Assembly: GCF_002951615.1 (NCBI RefSeq)
Contig: NZ_CP019064.1
Coordinates: forward strand, 62,001-126,000
Direction of reading: 5' to 3'
Source: Rahnella sikkimica
GTDB taxonomy: Bacteria; Pseudomonadota; Gammaproteobacteria; Enterobacterales; Enterobacteriaceae
Length of the DNA stretch: 64,000 nt
Both the position numbers and the translations under genes were made by a program. Position 1 is the first letter of the stretch; each line of letters starts with the position of its first letter. The notes beneath the pieces were generated by a model that worked only from the letters and a program-made list of their open reading frames with translations, made no database searches and was not told where the DNA came from. Shown piece by piece: positions 45,290-53,400 of the stretch.

Positions 45290-45690
45290 CCGGCAAAAAA
45301 TGCCAGGGCTGGGCGCCTCCCTGCGGGTTCGGGCTGTCGTGAACAGAGTCAGCAAGCTGTCTCTGCCCTGCGGGCTTCCATCCCTGACGCAACAGCAACA
45401 CCGGCTTGCAGCGGCCAATGGCCGCGCCGCTATCACTGCCGGTGATAAAGCCACCGGTGCTAAGGGCGCCCCGTCGTTCCGCCGTGTCGGGTGTGTGCAT
45501 CCGTTCCTGTCCGGCCTGGTCATCACGGTTCAGTTATCGTGCGGTGGGCTGAACCGTAGTGTTGTCTGTGTTCAAAAACAAGGGTGTATGAACGCCTGCG
45601 GCGCCCTTGTTTCTTGCCCCCATCCATCACTACGGCGCCCATGCCGCGAGATAACAGACCGTTAGATGATTTTTCACCAACAGGGAGAGA
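45290..45690 (+). promoter_or_regulatory. Leading-region repeat R3, likely single-strand promoter
   Basis: The core 45332-45442 matches R2 and R1. Downstream it has further hairpins: GGTTCAG (45527) with CTGAACC (45549), and AACAAGGG (45577) with CCCTTGTT (45604). It stands directly before the gene at 45697. Confidence 0.65.
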
Positions 45691-45696
45691 ACCCGG

Positions 45697-46104
45697 ATGC
45701 ACACACACAACGTCAACATCAAAACCGCCGCTCGAAAAACGCCCGAAAGATATTCACAGGTCAAATTCCTCGCCGTGATTGCCGAGCAGCAGTCCTTTTT
45801 AATGCGTCTGGTCAATCTGTGGAATCTCCAGCTTCCTCAGGAAGAACAGGAGGAAGAAGTCTCCATGTTGCTTATGCAATTGGCTGAAAACGTTTTATTG
45901 CATGGCGTCCTCGACTGGTCACCAAAGAAACCACTTATTTCATGGGATATCGCCTGTTTTTGGATTCAGGGGCAGAAATTCGCGTTAAGCCTGTATGAGC
46001 AGGGTGGTGCGCGTGCGGTTGATTATGCCCGTAAGGATTTAGCCGACAGTCTGGCACATGAGAAATATTACAGAAACCGTGAAAGGGAAGACCTTCACGC
46101 CTGA
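45697..46104 (+). CDS. Unknown leading-region protein (135 aa), first gene behind R3
   Basis: Begins MHTHNVNIKTAARKTPERYS and has a helical body with QLPQEEQEEEVSMLLMQLAE and a Trp-rich middle. The first codons are related to those of the gene at 42766, but the bodies differ, suggesting that different cargo genes were joined to a repeated promoter-start unit. A terminator-like hairpin follows. AT-richer than its neighbours. Confidence 0.68.
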   Translation: MHTHNVNIKTAARKTPERYSQVKFLAVIAEQQSFLMRLVNLWNLQLPQEEQEEEVSMLLMQLAENVLLHGVLDWSPKKPLISWDIACFWIQGQKFALSLYEQGGARAVDYARKDLADSLAHEKYYRNREREDLHA

Positions 46105-46131
46105 ACTGTCATTTATTCCATTTTAAATATG

Positions 46132-46155
46132 AAGGGGAGTAGCTCCCCTTTATTC
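46132..46155 (+). terminator. Terminator-like hairpin
   Basis: AAGGGGAG and CTCCCCTT with a 3-base loop, followed by TATTC; the T run is weak. Confidence 0.5.
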
Positions 46156-46177
46156 ACTCAACGCAGGAGTCAATAAT

Positions 46178-47047
46178 ATGTTGTCATTAAGTTCACTGGT
46201 AAAAAAATCAGAAAGTCGGATAAACATTGTTGTAGGTTCCGTTGTGACAACCAATTTATATTGGTTAGGGCGCGGCGTGGTTTATCAAATTCACGGCGAA
46301 CAAATGCCGAATACCGTGAGGCAAGTGGGCGGCGGCGTAATGGTTTCTGGTGGATATGCTGAATTTGATATTGTTCACGACTGCGGAAAATTCACTAAAC
46401 GTTTGCCGGAGTGTATTTTGCGCGGCGTGCAGTGGAAAATTTTGGATGAAGTTGCAGACGCTGAAGAAATTCAACGGTTATGCGCGAATGCAGAGGAGTG
46501 CGCAGAGAAAGAAAAAATTGAAGAAGAAAATAACGCCTTTTTATTTTCCGCAGAAATGGAACGTTTAAAGACGGCGACTGAATACTCACAATTAGAGCAA
46601 GGTGATTGCAGCAGCGGAAAACTGGCGGCTAAAAATATTCGCAAAGAACTTAAACAGTTTAAAGGTGTGAAATTCTCTGTTCGTAACCGGCATTATAGCT
46701 CTGTGGATGTTAACTGGACGGATGGCCCGACGCTTGAAAAAGTGAAAACGATTATCAATAAATACAAGGATGGTTGTTTTAACGCTATGCAGGATATCTA
46801 TGAGTATTCAGCCAGTCCGTTTAACACCGTTTTTGGCAGCGCACAATATCCGAGTGCTCAGCGGTCATATTCAGACGCGATGATCGGCAAAGCGATCGAA
46901 AAAATAATTTCTGCCTATGATTTGAAATTTGAGGTTGTACCGACAGCCGAAGATTTCAGAACGGGGAAACTGTGGTCAGAAAAGCGTGAAGTTTTCCATC
47001 ATGGGTTACAGTCGAAAATACACGAGACTCTGGCAGGGATGGAGTAA
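46178..47047 (+). CDS. LPD29-domain protein (289 aa)
   Basis: The C-terminal half (about residues 140-230) has AAKNIRKELKQFKGVKFSVR, SSVDVNWTDGPTLEKV and DGCFNAMQDIYEYSASPFN, matching the LPD29 domain found in large polyvalent phage and plasmid proteins thought to act on entering DNA or host defence. The N-terminal half is not recognised and has an acidic helix (~115-135). This plus-strand gene is the one nearest oriT, so its template strand is the first to enter the recipient. Confidence 0.72.
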   Translation: MLSLSSLVKKSESRINIVVGSVVTTNLYWLGRGVVYQIHGEQMPNTVRQVGGGVMVSGGYAEFDIVHDCGKFTKRLPECILRGVQWKILDEVADAEEIQRLCANAEECAEKEKIEEENNAFLFSAEMERLKTATEYSQLEQGDCSSGKLAAKNIRKELKQFKGVKFSVRNRHYSSVDVNWTDGPTLEKVKTIINKYKDGCFNAMQDIYEYSASPFNTVFGSAQYPSAQRSYSDAMIGKAIEKIISAYDLKFEVVPTAEDFRTGKLWSEKREVFHHGLQSKIHETLAGME

Positions 47048-47349
47048 GAGAGAAGAGCGATGTTTTATCGCCCTTAGAAATTTAGTCCGCGCCGGTAAAA
47101 TGCGTACCGCATTGAGCGGTTCACATTTTATTCCCCGCCCGCCCCGATGGAAATAAAACACTTTCCATCGTTCCTCTGCCCCAAAGGGGCTCCCTGAATA
47201 GAACGGCTTACCCACATACCCACAATTAAAGATTTTAACCTTGTCCCGGTTAAAATGCGCTGCGGTCATTTCACCAGTCCTTGCGGAGGTAAAAATGACC
47301 TTGCTCATTTTCATATGGATATGTGGATAAGCCGTAGCCAATATGCAGA
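47048..47349. other. Hairpin-rich intergenic region near oriT
   Basis: Three dyads are seen: CGATGGAAA / TTTCCATCG (47145-47170), TTTTAACC / GGTTAAAA (about 47233-47255) and GGTCATTT / AAATGACC (about 47264-47300). None has a T run as a normal terminator would. The stretch enters the recipient early as a single strand, so it may be a further initiation structure, or may terminate the converging genes. Confidence 0.45.
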
Positions 47350-47817
47350 CTACTGCAATGTCTTCTGATTTTTTATATTGATGTAAATCTGGTGGACTTC
47401 TTTACCGTACTTCAGTCTTTTTGCCTTCTGCTCAGGTTTTTGAGAGAAGCCTGCATTATATGCACCGACAGACTCCCAGTTTACCCCCCAGCGCTTGAAG
47501 GCGATGGCAAGATAATAAGCGCCCGTGTAAACATTCATGCACCGGTCAGAAAACAGCGACTGCGGTGTTATACCGAACTGTGAGAGATGAGCAAAGTTTT
47601 GTGAGTGGATTTGCATTTCACCGACAGCGTATTTATCCGGGCTAACGATATTCATCGCATGTGAATTCATCGATGACTCCCGGAATGCAACTGCGCGCAG
47701 GAGATCTGGATCAATATGATAGTCCCTCCCTGCTGCATCAAAACAATCTGAGGCATTGGCGGCGAACGTGAACATGAGACAAAACACGGTGACAATCCTT
47801 TGCATTATTAATTCCAT
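47350..47817 (-). CDS. Lytic transglycosylase of the F gene X / R1 P19 type
   Basis: A 155-residue protein with signal peptide (MELIMQRIVTVFCLMFTFAANA, cut before SDCFDAAG) and an SLT domain: the catalytic Glu is in LLRAVAFRESSMNSHA, then VGEMQIHSQNF and ESVGAYNAGF. It locally opens peptidoglycan for the transfer apparatus. As in F and R1 it adjoins oriT and is transcribed away from it. Confidence 0.9.
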   Translation of the reverse strand: MELIMQRIVTVFCLMFTFAANASDCFDAAGRDYHIDPDLLRAVAFRESSMNSHAMNIVSPDKYAVGEMQIHSQNFAHLSQFGITPQSLFSDRCMNVYTGAYYLAIAFKRWGVNWESVGAYNAGFSQKPEQKAKRLKYGKEVHQIYINIKNQKTLQ

Positions 47818-48238
47818 TAACTCTGACCGTGCTACATCCTCACATTTTCACCAGGAAATGCCAAGTGGGGTTATTCACAAGTCCGGAAAAAGTGACACTA
47901 TAGAAATGCCTGCTCTTCTAACCAAAAGACTCACACCCCTCGCAAGATTTCATCTTGCATGATTTTTCTTTGAAACCAGAGTGTTACTTTAATATCAATT
48001 TTTCATTTTAGTTTTTGGTATTTTAGGCGAGTATGAAGATACTCTTCATGTACTTTGTTAATACTCTCCATAGAGTTTACTTACACTTAGCACAAGCAGG
48101 CCGGGATATCTCTTGATCTCTACTCTAGAGTGTACTCTTCCTGAAAGTACAGATAGAGTATAATAATTCTTGTGTGGCAGATCTGTATACTCGATAATAG
48201 AGTGTAACAACATTTTGATGAAAATAGGGAATGAATAA
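47818..48238. other. oriT: Origin of transfer (oriT), F-like
   Basis: The block ACCAAAAG-ACTCACACCCCTCGCAA (47921-47945) corresponds to F (ACCAAAAGCACCACACCCCACGCAA as I recall). It is followed by the TraI-recognised inverted repeat GCAAGAT/ATCTTGC (47942-47958), then GATTTTTCTTT and AGAGTGTTA as in F (IHF and TraY side). By homology the nick is on the minus strand near GGGGTGT^GAG, between 47932 and 47933, so DNA left of it enters first. Further right lie repeated GAGT(A/G)TA / TACTC words (48064-48215), likely TraM sites, and the traM promoter. Confidence 0.85.
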
Positions 48239-48631
48239 ATGCCAAGGATACAGACTTTCGTTAGCAACGATATTGAAATGAAGCTTAATGATATTGTGAG
48301 CATCAAGAGAGCTGAAGGTGCATCAAAGGATGAAGCGAACATTTCCAATACGACGGCGATGATTATCGAATTGGGTATTCGCGTATATGAATTGCAGCAT
48401 GAGCGCCGGGAAGGGGGATTTAGTCAGATTGAGTTTAATAAAATTCTTCTTGAAAACGTTGTTAAAAGTAACCTGGTTTGTCAGAAAATCTTAGCAATTA
48501 ATACACAAAATGTAGAAGTTAAAGGGCAGGATGCTCTCTCTAATCTGTCGCTTATTGCTGCCCAGATAAAAAATGCTTCTGAGGCAGTCATGGGGACATT
48601 TTTTCCCATTGAAGGGGAAGAAGATAATTAA
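48239..48631 (+). CDS. traM: TraM relaxosome protein
   Basis: A 130-residue protein: N-terminal RHH DNA-binding part (MPRIQTFVSNDIEMKLNDIV) and a C-terminal helical tetramerisation domain (NIKNASEAVMGTFFPIEGEE end). TraM binds the repeats beside oriT and signals to the coupling protein TraD. GGGA precedes the ATG. The promoter contains its own binding repeats, giving autoregulation. Confidence 0.93.
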   Translation: MPRIQTFVSNDIEMKLNDIVSIKRAEGASKDEANISNTTAMIIELGIRVYELQHERREGGFSQIEFNKILLENVVKSNLVCQKILAINTQNVEVKGQDALSNLSLIAAQIKNASEAVMGTFFPIEGEEDN

Positions 48632-48777
48632 GATATTTCTCGGGATTAGTCTGTAAATTACAATAAAATTTAGAAGTTAGTTGTTTGTTCTGAAATAAGT
48701 AAAATAACAAATGTTTTATCGTTGATAAATAACGGGGATAAAAGGTATATTTTAAAGGTTATCAATTAGGACTAAGC

Positions 48778-48832
48778 GTTGGTAATAGAGGTTGCACCCT
48801 CTATTACCAACTGACCAAAAACAACCTGAGTT
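48778..48832 (-). ncRNA. FinP-like antisense / traJ leader hairpin
   Basis: GTTGGTAATAGAGG (48778-48791) and its exact complement (48798-48811) with a 6-base loop stand in the traJ leader, plus a small hairpin CAACCTGAGTTG (48821-48832) closer to the start. In F, FinP RNA is made from the opposite strand of the traJ leader and has two such stem-loops. No clear T-run terminator is seen on the minus strand, so the RNA itself is inferred. Confidence 0.4.
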
Positions 48833-48842
48833 GGAGGCTGTC

Positions 48843-49562
48843 ATGGCTGACGGTTATATTAATGATCCCGCAAGTGGATCTCAATCACTTTCGCATGAGC
48901 AGATTCGTGCATGGCATATGTTATGGGGAATGAGTGGTGAGCCCTGGTGCGTAAAGGATAGTGAGGGGCTGTTGTTTTATGCGAATGATGCTTATTTAGA
49001 CATTCTAGATGTCCCCACTGGAACTCCCGTTTTGGGCAAATCGGATGAGGACTTGATGATATCTGCTCGAAGTAATGTTGTTGCAGCTATTGTATCAGGG
49101 AACAAATACTCATTGTCAGAGCCTGTCTTTTATAAAGCTAACTTTATTTTGAAAGTCTCGAACAGGTGCAGTGGGGAAACGACTTATCTGTACTTTGATA
49201 AGTATCCTATTTACCAGCCTAACGATGGTGTTTGTGGGTTTTGCCTTCATGGGCGCAGAGAGTTTATTTTTTCACTTAATATGTTTTCTAAAGGCAAGTT
49301 TGCTGTAAAGATTAAAGGTAATTGCCCAGCAGATATCTTTACTGATAGACAGTGGGAGGTTATCTATTTCCTTCAACAGCATTATACAAATGTTGAGATA
49401 GCAGGTATTCTTTCGATATCACCTAAGACAATAAACAATCATGTTGCTCAGATCTACAAAAGGGTCGGTGTTACAGGTTCTTCAGAGTTTATAACTTTCT
49501 GCCAAAAATGTGATCTGCTTAACTATATACCTGAGCGATTACAAGATCGTATGCTTATGTAA
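48843..49562 (+). CDS. traJ: TraJ-type transfer activator (PAS + LuxR HTH)
   Basis: A 239-residue regulator; GGAGG selects ATG 48843 (MADGYINDPA). The N-terminal part (about 30-150) is PAS-like (WCVKDSEGLLFYANDAYLDI), and the C-terminus a LuxR-type helix-turn-helix (FTDRQWEVIYFLQQHYTNVE, then ILSISPKTINNHVAQIYKRV). TraJ relieves H-NS silencing of the traY promoter. The gene is AT-rich and followed by a strong terminator, as a stand-alone transcription unit. Confidence 0.88.
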   Translation: MADGYINDPASGSQSLSHEQIRAWHMLWGMSGEPWCVKDSEGLLFYANDAYLDILDVPTGTPVLGKSDEDLMISARSNVVAAIVSGNKYSLSEPVFYKANFILKVSNRCSGETTYLYFDKYPIYQPNDGVCGFCLHGRREFIFSLNMFSKGKFAVKIKGNCPADIFTDRQWEVIYFLQQHYTNVEIAGILSISPKTINNHVAQIYKRVGVTGSSEFITFCQKCDLLNYIPERLQDRMLM

Positions 49563-49574
49563 AAACCAAATATG

Positions 49575-49619
49575 ACCGATTTTAAATTTTTCTTGTAAAT
49601 ATTTAAAGTCGGTTTTTTT
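49575..49619 (+). terminator. Rho-independent terminator after traJ
   Basis: ACCGATTTTAAAT (49575) pairs with ATTTAAAGTCGGT (49601-49613), 13 bp with one G-U pair, followed by seven Ts. Confidence 0.9.
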
Positions 49620-49808
49620 ATGTGTTTTGATTTTGACAAAAGATAACCATAAGTTTTGTTTGAGTTTTTTACGACCCACATTTCCCGCTTATCACTTCAA
49701 CATTTTTCTGTATATAGGTATTTTATACCTATTTTCAAAATCCGCCCAATCCGTATCATTAACGCATTGCATCGCCAGACCAATACATCACTTAAGGAAA
49801 TTATTCGC

Positions 49809-50012
49809 ATGGAAAAATTTGTTTATAACAGGCCGGTTAATGAAGGTGTAACTTTAGTCCTGAAGATAGATGCTGAGCTTAATCGCTGCCTTACTAAAGC
49901 TGCCACACTTGCCCAACGCTCTAAAACGAAAGAAGCAACAGTCAGACTCAGTGACCATCTGGCTAATTTTGAAGGTATTGCCTTTGTGGGAAACCGTACC
50001 AGCACAAAATAA
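49809..50012 (+). CDS. traY: TraY ribbon-helix-helix relaxosome protein
   Basis: A 67-residue protein from ATG 49809 (MEKFVYNRPVNEGVTLVLKI) with one RHH fold (VTLVLKIDAELNRCLTKAAT, KTKEATVRLSDHLANF). It is the single-domain form as in R1/R100, not the tandem one of F. TraY bends DNA at oriT and activates its own promoter. It is the first gene of the tra operon; the promoter lies between the traJ terminator and 49809. Confidence 0.9.
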   Translation: MEKFVYNRPVNEGVTLVLKIDAELNRCLTKAATLAQRSKTKEATVRLSDHLANFEGIAFVGNRTSTK

Positions 50013-50020
50013 CCGAGTCG

Positions 50021-50065
50021 GAGTTACAGCACTATTGTCTCGATAGTGTTGTTGCGGCGTAACTC
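50021..50065 (+). promoter_or_regulatory. Nested hairpin in the traY-traA leader
   Basis: GAGTTAC (50021) with GTAACTC (50059), enclosing CACTAT (50030) with ATAGTG (50043). No T run follows, so it is more likely an RNA stability or processing element than a terminator. Confidence 0.45.
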
Positions 50066-50108
50066 TGTTACCCGAAAACCCTAATTAAAATTTTACATGG
50101 AGTAAATT

Positions 50109-50450
50109 ATGAAATTGTCTATCAAGGCAAAGGGTATCTCTGTCTTTAAAAAAGCGAAATCAACCTTCAGCAAAATGAATCAGGCGCGCAAAGCAGCAGG
50201 CGGAATTATTCCGGCTATTGCGGCGCTGATGTTATGTTCCAATAATGCCTTTGCTGAAGATTTGATGGCCGCCGGTAAAGAAACAGTAACCGGAACCTTC
50301 GGTGCTGACTCCGCCATTGCCAAATGGATTATTCTGGCAGAGGTGATTGTCGGTATTATCACGTACATCAAAACAAAGAACATGTTCATGCTTTTTGGTA
50401 TTGCGGTCGTTATCGTATTTACCACTATCGGGTTCGGTCTGGCAGGTTAA
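50109..50450 (+). CDS. traA: TraA propilin
   Basis: A 113-residue propilin with a long leader; signal peptidase cleavage is expected after NNAFA to leave a mature pilin of about 64 residues starting EDLMAAGKETVTGTFGADSA. Two hydrophobic helices follow (WIILAEVIVGIITYI and FMLFGIAVVIVFTTIGFGLAG) joined by KTKN, as in F pilin. It forms the conjugative pilus. TGGAG precedes the ATG. Confidence 0.95.
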   Translation: MKLSIKAKGISVFKKAKSTFSKMNQARKAAGGIIPAIAALMLCSNNAFAEDLMAAGKETVTGTFGADSAIAKWIILAEVIVGIITYIKTKNMFMLFGIAVVIVFTTIGFGLAG

Positions 50451-50463
50451 TTAGGATTAAACA

Positions 50464-50772
50464 ATGAGTACGGGAAACAATCTTGATAAATACCGTTTCC
50501 CGAAAACATTGAGTGAACAGCGCCGCTTTCTCGGATTGCCTTATGATGAAGCTATTCCCTCTATCCCCGTTTTAATCTGGGGGATATTGACGCAAAAAGC
50601 ATTATTCGGAATGGGGTTAGCGGTGCTGATTTGGTTTTGTATTCACAGTGCGAAAAGAGGGAAGGGCAGTATGTGGCTCTATAACGTCCTGTACTGGTAT
50701 TTCCCCACTGTCTTATTTCGCACGGTCTTCAAGGTCATACCCGACTCAAGTTTTCGACAATGGATTAAGTAA
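50464..50772 (+). CDS. traL: TraL pilus assembly protein
   Basis: A 102-residue inner-membrane protein beginning MSTGNNLDKYRFPKTLSEQR with PSIPVLIWGILTQKALFGMG, typical of TraL (VirB3 counterpart). One hydrophobic hairpin. It is directly after traA in the usual order. Confidence 0.93.
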   Translation: MSTGNNLDKYRFPKTLSEQRRFLGLPYDEAIPSIPVLIWGILTQKALFGMGLAVLIWFCIHSAKRGKGSMWLYNVLYWYFPTVLFRTVFKVIPDSSFRQWIK

Positions 50773-50791
50773 ATAAATCAGGGACTGTATT

Positions 50792-51358
50792 ATGGAACTT
50801 TCGGCCCGTAATTCTTCAAATAAAATTATCGCCTGGACGATGGCGGCGCTTTTTCTGCTGCTCGTTCTCGCGCTGGTATCCGTCATTCTGCTGGTCGTGC
50901 AAAACCGCTATTTATCGCTGCACCAGAAAACAACTACGGTGCCGATGGCATTCACCGCGCCGTTCTGGACGTCGGAATCGGAAACCAGCCCGGGTTATAT
51001 GCAGATGATGGCCATGTCGTTTCTGTCCCTGCGCCTCAATGTATCGCCGGAAACCGTCGACGCCCAGCACGAATTCTTACTCTCGTTTGCCAGACCCGGC
51101 GCACAAGCCGATTTCAAAGTGACGCTCGCCGGCGAAGCGCGGCGCATCAAGCAAAACGAAGTCAGCAGCGCGTTTTATCAGACCCAAATCAAGGTGTTTC
51201 CAGTCGAGGGCGTCGTCGACATTCGCGGCATGCTCAATACCTGGATCGGTAACGGCAAACCCACGTCTGAGATCAAACACTACCAGCTCAAACTCGACTA
51301 CGCCGGTGGCGTCACCACCATTGCGGCATTCCTGGAGGCGGACGATGCGAAAAAATAA
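50792..51358 (+). CDS. traE: TraE pilus assembly protein
   Basis: A 188-residue protein with one N-terminal membrane helix (ALFLLLVLALVSVILLVVQ) and a periplasmic domain, the VirB8-like position of F systems. The gene marks the beginning of the GC-rich part of the operon. Overlaps traK start by 14 bases. Confidence 0.92.
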   Translation: MELSARNSSNKIIAWTMAALFLLLVLALVSVILLVVQNRYLSLHQKTTTVPMAFTAPFWTSESETSPGYMQMMAMSFLSLRLNVSPETVDAQHEFLLSFARPGAQADFKVTLAGEARRIKQNEVSSAFYQTQIKVFPVEGVVDIRGMLNTWIGNGKPTSEIKHYQLKLDYAGGVTTIAAFLEADDAKK

Positions 51359-52082
51359 ACGTTTACTGCTCCGCCTGATGTCCTGCGCATTCCTGTCTGC
51401 GCAGGTGATGGCTGTCACCGCACCGGTTTCCCTGAGCTTTCCGCCTAACGGCCAGTTTCAGCTGACGGTCAGTAATACCAACCCGAACCTTATCGTGATA
51501 CCTGGTGACCGTATCACCGGCATCAGCAGCGCGGCGGGCAAGCTGACCGATAAGCATAATACCCGTGACGGTGCGGTGCTGTTTTCATCGACCGGTGACA
51601 AGCCCTTCACGCTGTTTATCGAAACCGAGCACGGGCAGGTCGTTTCCATTCAGGCCACGCCGCGTGCAGGCGAAGGGCGCAGCTACCGCCTGCTGAATGC
51701 TGAACCGGTGGCACGCCCCGCGGCTAAAACGTGGGAAACTAGCCACCCGTATGAGTCCCTGCTGGTGGAACTCAACAAAGCCATCCTGAAAAACCGCATG
51801 CCGGAGGGGTATGCACCGGCCAGCACCGAATATGCCCCCCTGTCTGCGCCCGCCGGATTGTCCATGAGGGCAGAAGAGGCGTGGACGGGCAACGCGCTGC
51901 GCGTGGTGCGCTATCGCGTCACCAATCCGTTTGCCTACGCCGTGGCCCTTAAAGAGCAGGATTTCTGGCGGACGGGAGTGCGCGCCGTGATGTTTACCCC
52001 ATCGGCGCTTTCCCTGCTACCGGGCACGTCGGTGACCGTGTATATCACCCGTGCGCAGGAGGTCAGCGATGGCCAACATTAA
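51345..52082 (+). CDS. traK: TraK secretin-like core protein
   Basis: The start is ATG 51345 (MRKNKRLLLRLMSCAFLSAQ), inside the traE end. A signal peptide is followed by a periplasmic beta-rich domain (VSLSFPPNGQFQLTVSNTNP, RYRVTNPFAYAVALKEQDFW). TraK is the VirB9 counterpart forming the outer-membrane core with TraB and TraV. It overlaps traB by 14 bases. Confidence 0.93.
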   Translation: MRKNKRLLLRLMSCAFLSAQVMAVTAPVSLSFPPNGQFQLTVSNTNPNLIVIPGDRITGISSAAGKLTDKHNTRDGAVLFSSTGDKPFTLFIETEHGQVVSIQATPRAGEGRSYRLLNAEPVARPAAKTWETSHPYESLLVELNKAILKNRMPEGYAPASTEYAPLSAPAGLSMRAEEAWTGNALRVVRYRVTNPFAYAVALKEQDFWRTGVRAVMFTPSALSLLPGTSVTVYITRAQEVSDGQH

Positions 52083-53400
52083 TGCGCTGGTCAAACGTAA
52101 GCAGATCGCCCTGTTTATTGCAGCAGTTCTCGGGATATCCGCCGCTGTCGGTACGGGCTGGTATGCATCGAACCTGTCCCTGAAAAAAGAAGCTAAAACG
52201 AAAGCGGCCGCCCGTGAACCGGCGCCGGACATGACCGGCGTGGTGAACACCACTTTTGATGACAAGGTGCAGCGCAGTGCGATCACCGAATCTCAGGTCA
52301 CCAGTAAGGAAGTCCGTAAAGAAATGGACGCGCTGCGCAGGGAGCTGGACGCGCTGTCGCGCGAACGCAAGGGAGACCAGCAGCGCATTAACTCGCTGGA
52401 AGAAGACAACAAGCTGCTGCAGACCCAGCTGGAGGCGGCCAATAATGCGCCGTCCGGTGAGCCTATACCGTCTATGACCGCAGCGGTTGCGGGCGCCGTT
52501 CCGCCGCCGACGCAGTTCTGTCCGGGCGCGGGCGTACCGCAGGTGGGGGAAACCACCTTTGCGCCTATGCCACCCAAAGCGGGCGGCATTGAAAACACGG
52601 CCTTCAGCTATGAGAGCCAGTCAAAAAAGCCCGCACTGCCTTATATCCCGTCCGGCAGTTTCACCGAGGCGCTGGTCATCGAGGGCGCTGACGCCAACGC
52701 CGCCGTGACCGGTGCGCAAAACACGGCGCCGATGCAGTTTCGCCTGACCGGCAAAACCCAGATGCCCAACGACAAAGACTATGACCTGACGGGCTGCTTT
52801 GTGACGGCGGAAGCCTACGGCGACGTGTCCAGTGAACGCGCCGAAGTGCGCACCCGCAGCATCAGCTGCAACAAGGGCAGCGACATCATCGACCAGAAAA
52901 TCCCCGGCCACGTCAGCTTTATGGGCAAAAACGGCATCAAGGGAACCGTCGTGATGCGCAACGGCAAAATCCTGGGCTGGGCGTTCGGGGCCGGCTTTGT
53001 GGACGGCATTGGCAAAGGCATTTCTCAGGCATCGACGCCGCAGGTCGGACTGGGCGCGACCGCCAGCATGGGGGCAGGCGACGTGGCAGCGGCCGGTGCG
53101 GGCGGCGGCGTCAGCCAGGCGGCGAAAACCCTGTCCGATTACTACATCAAACGCGCCGAGCAGTATCACCCGATTATTCCCATCGGTGCCGGTAACGAAG
53201 TCACCGTGGTGTTTCAGGACGGCTTCCAGCTGGAAACCATCGAAGAGGCGCGGCTGAAAAAAGCGCGCAGAACGCAGCTGCAGCAGGCAACCAGCAATGC
53301 CAGCGAGGCGGTCAGTACACCTAACATGATGAGCCAGCTGAAAGACTTCAAAGTCGGCGATCTGGTTCATCCGGACATGAATGCAGGGAGTAATGAATGA
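52069..53400 (+). CDS. traB: TraB envelope-spanning core protein
   Basis: A 443-residue protein from ATG 52069 (MANINALVKRKQ), with AGGAGG before it. N-terminal helix (IALFIAAVLGISAAVGTGWY), coiled coil (KEVRKEMDALRRELDALSRE and further), proline-containing middle and a VirB10-type C-terminal beta domain (LTGCFVTAEAYGDVSSERAE, VSFMGKNGIKGTVVMRNGK). It couples inner- and outer-membrane parts. Stop and traV start overlap. Confidence 0.95.
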   Translation: MANINALVKRKQIALFIAAVLGISAAVGTGWYASNLSLKKEAKTKAAAREPAPDMTGVVNTTFDDKVQRSAITESQVTSKEVRKEMDALRRELDALSRERKGDQQRINSLEEDNKLLQTQLEAANNAPSGEPIPSMTAAVAGAVPPPTQFCPGAGVPQVGETTFAPMPPKAGGIENTAFSYESQSKKPALPYIPSGSFTEALVIEGADANAAVTGAQNTAPMQFRLTGKTQMPNDKDYDLTGCFVTAEAYGDVSSERAEVRTRSISCNKGSDIIDQKIPGHVSFMGKNGIKGTVVMRNGKILGWAFGAGFVDGIGKGISQASTPQVGLGATASMGAGDVAAAGAGGGVSQAAKTLSDYYIKRAEQYHPIIPIGAGNEVTVVFQDGFQLETIEEARLKKARRTQLQQATSNASEAVSTPNMMSQLKDFKVGDLVHPDMNAGSNE

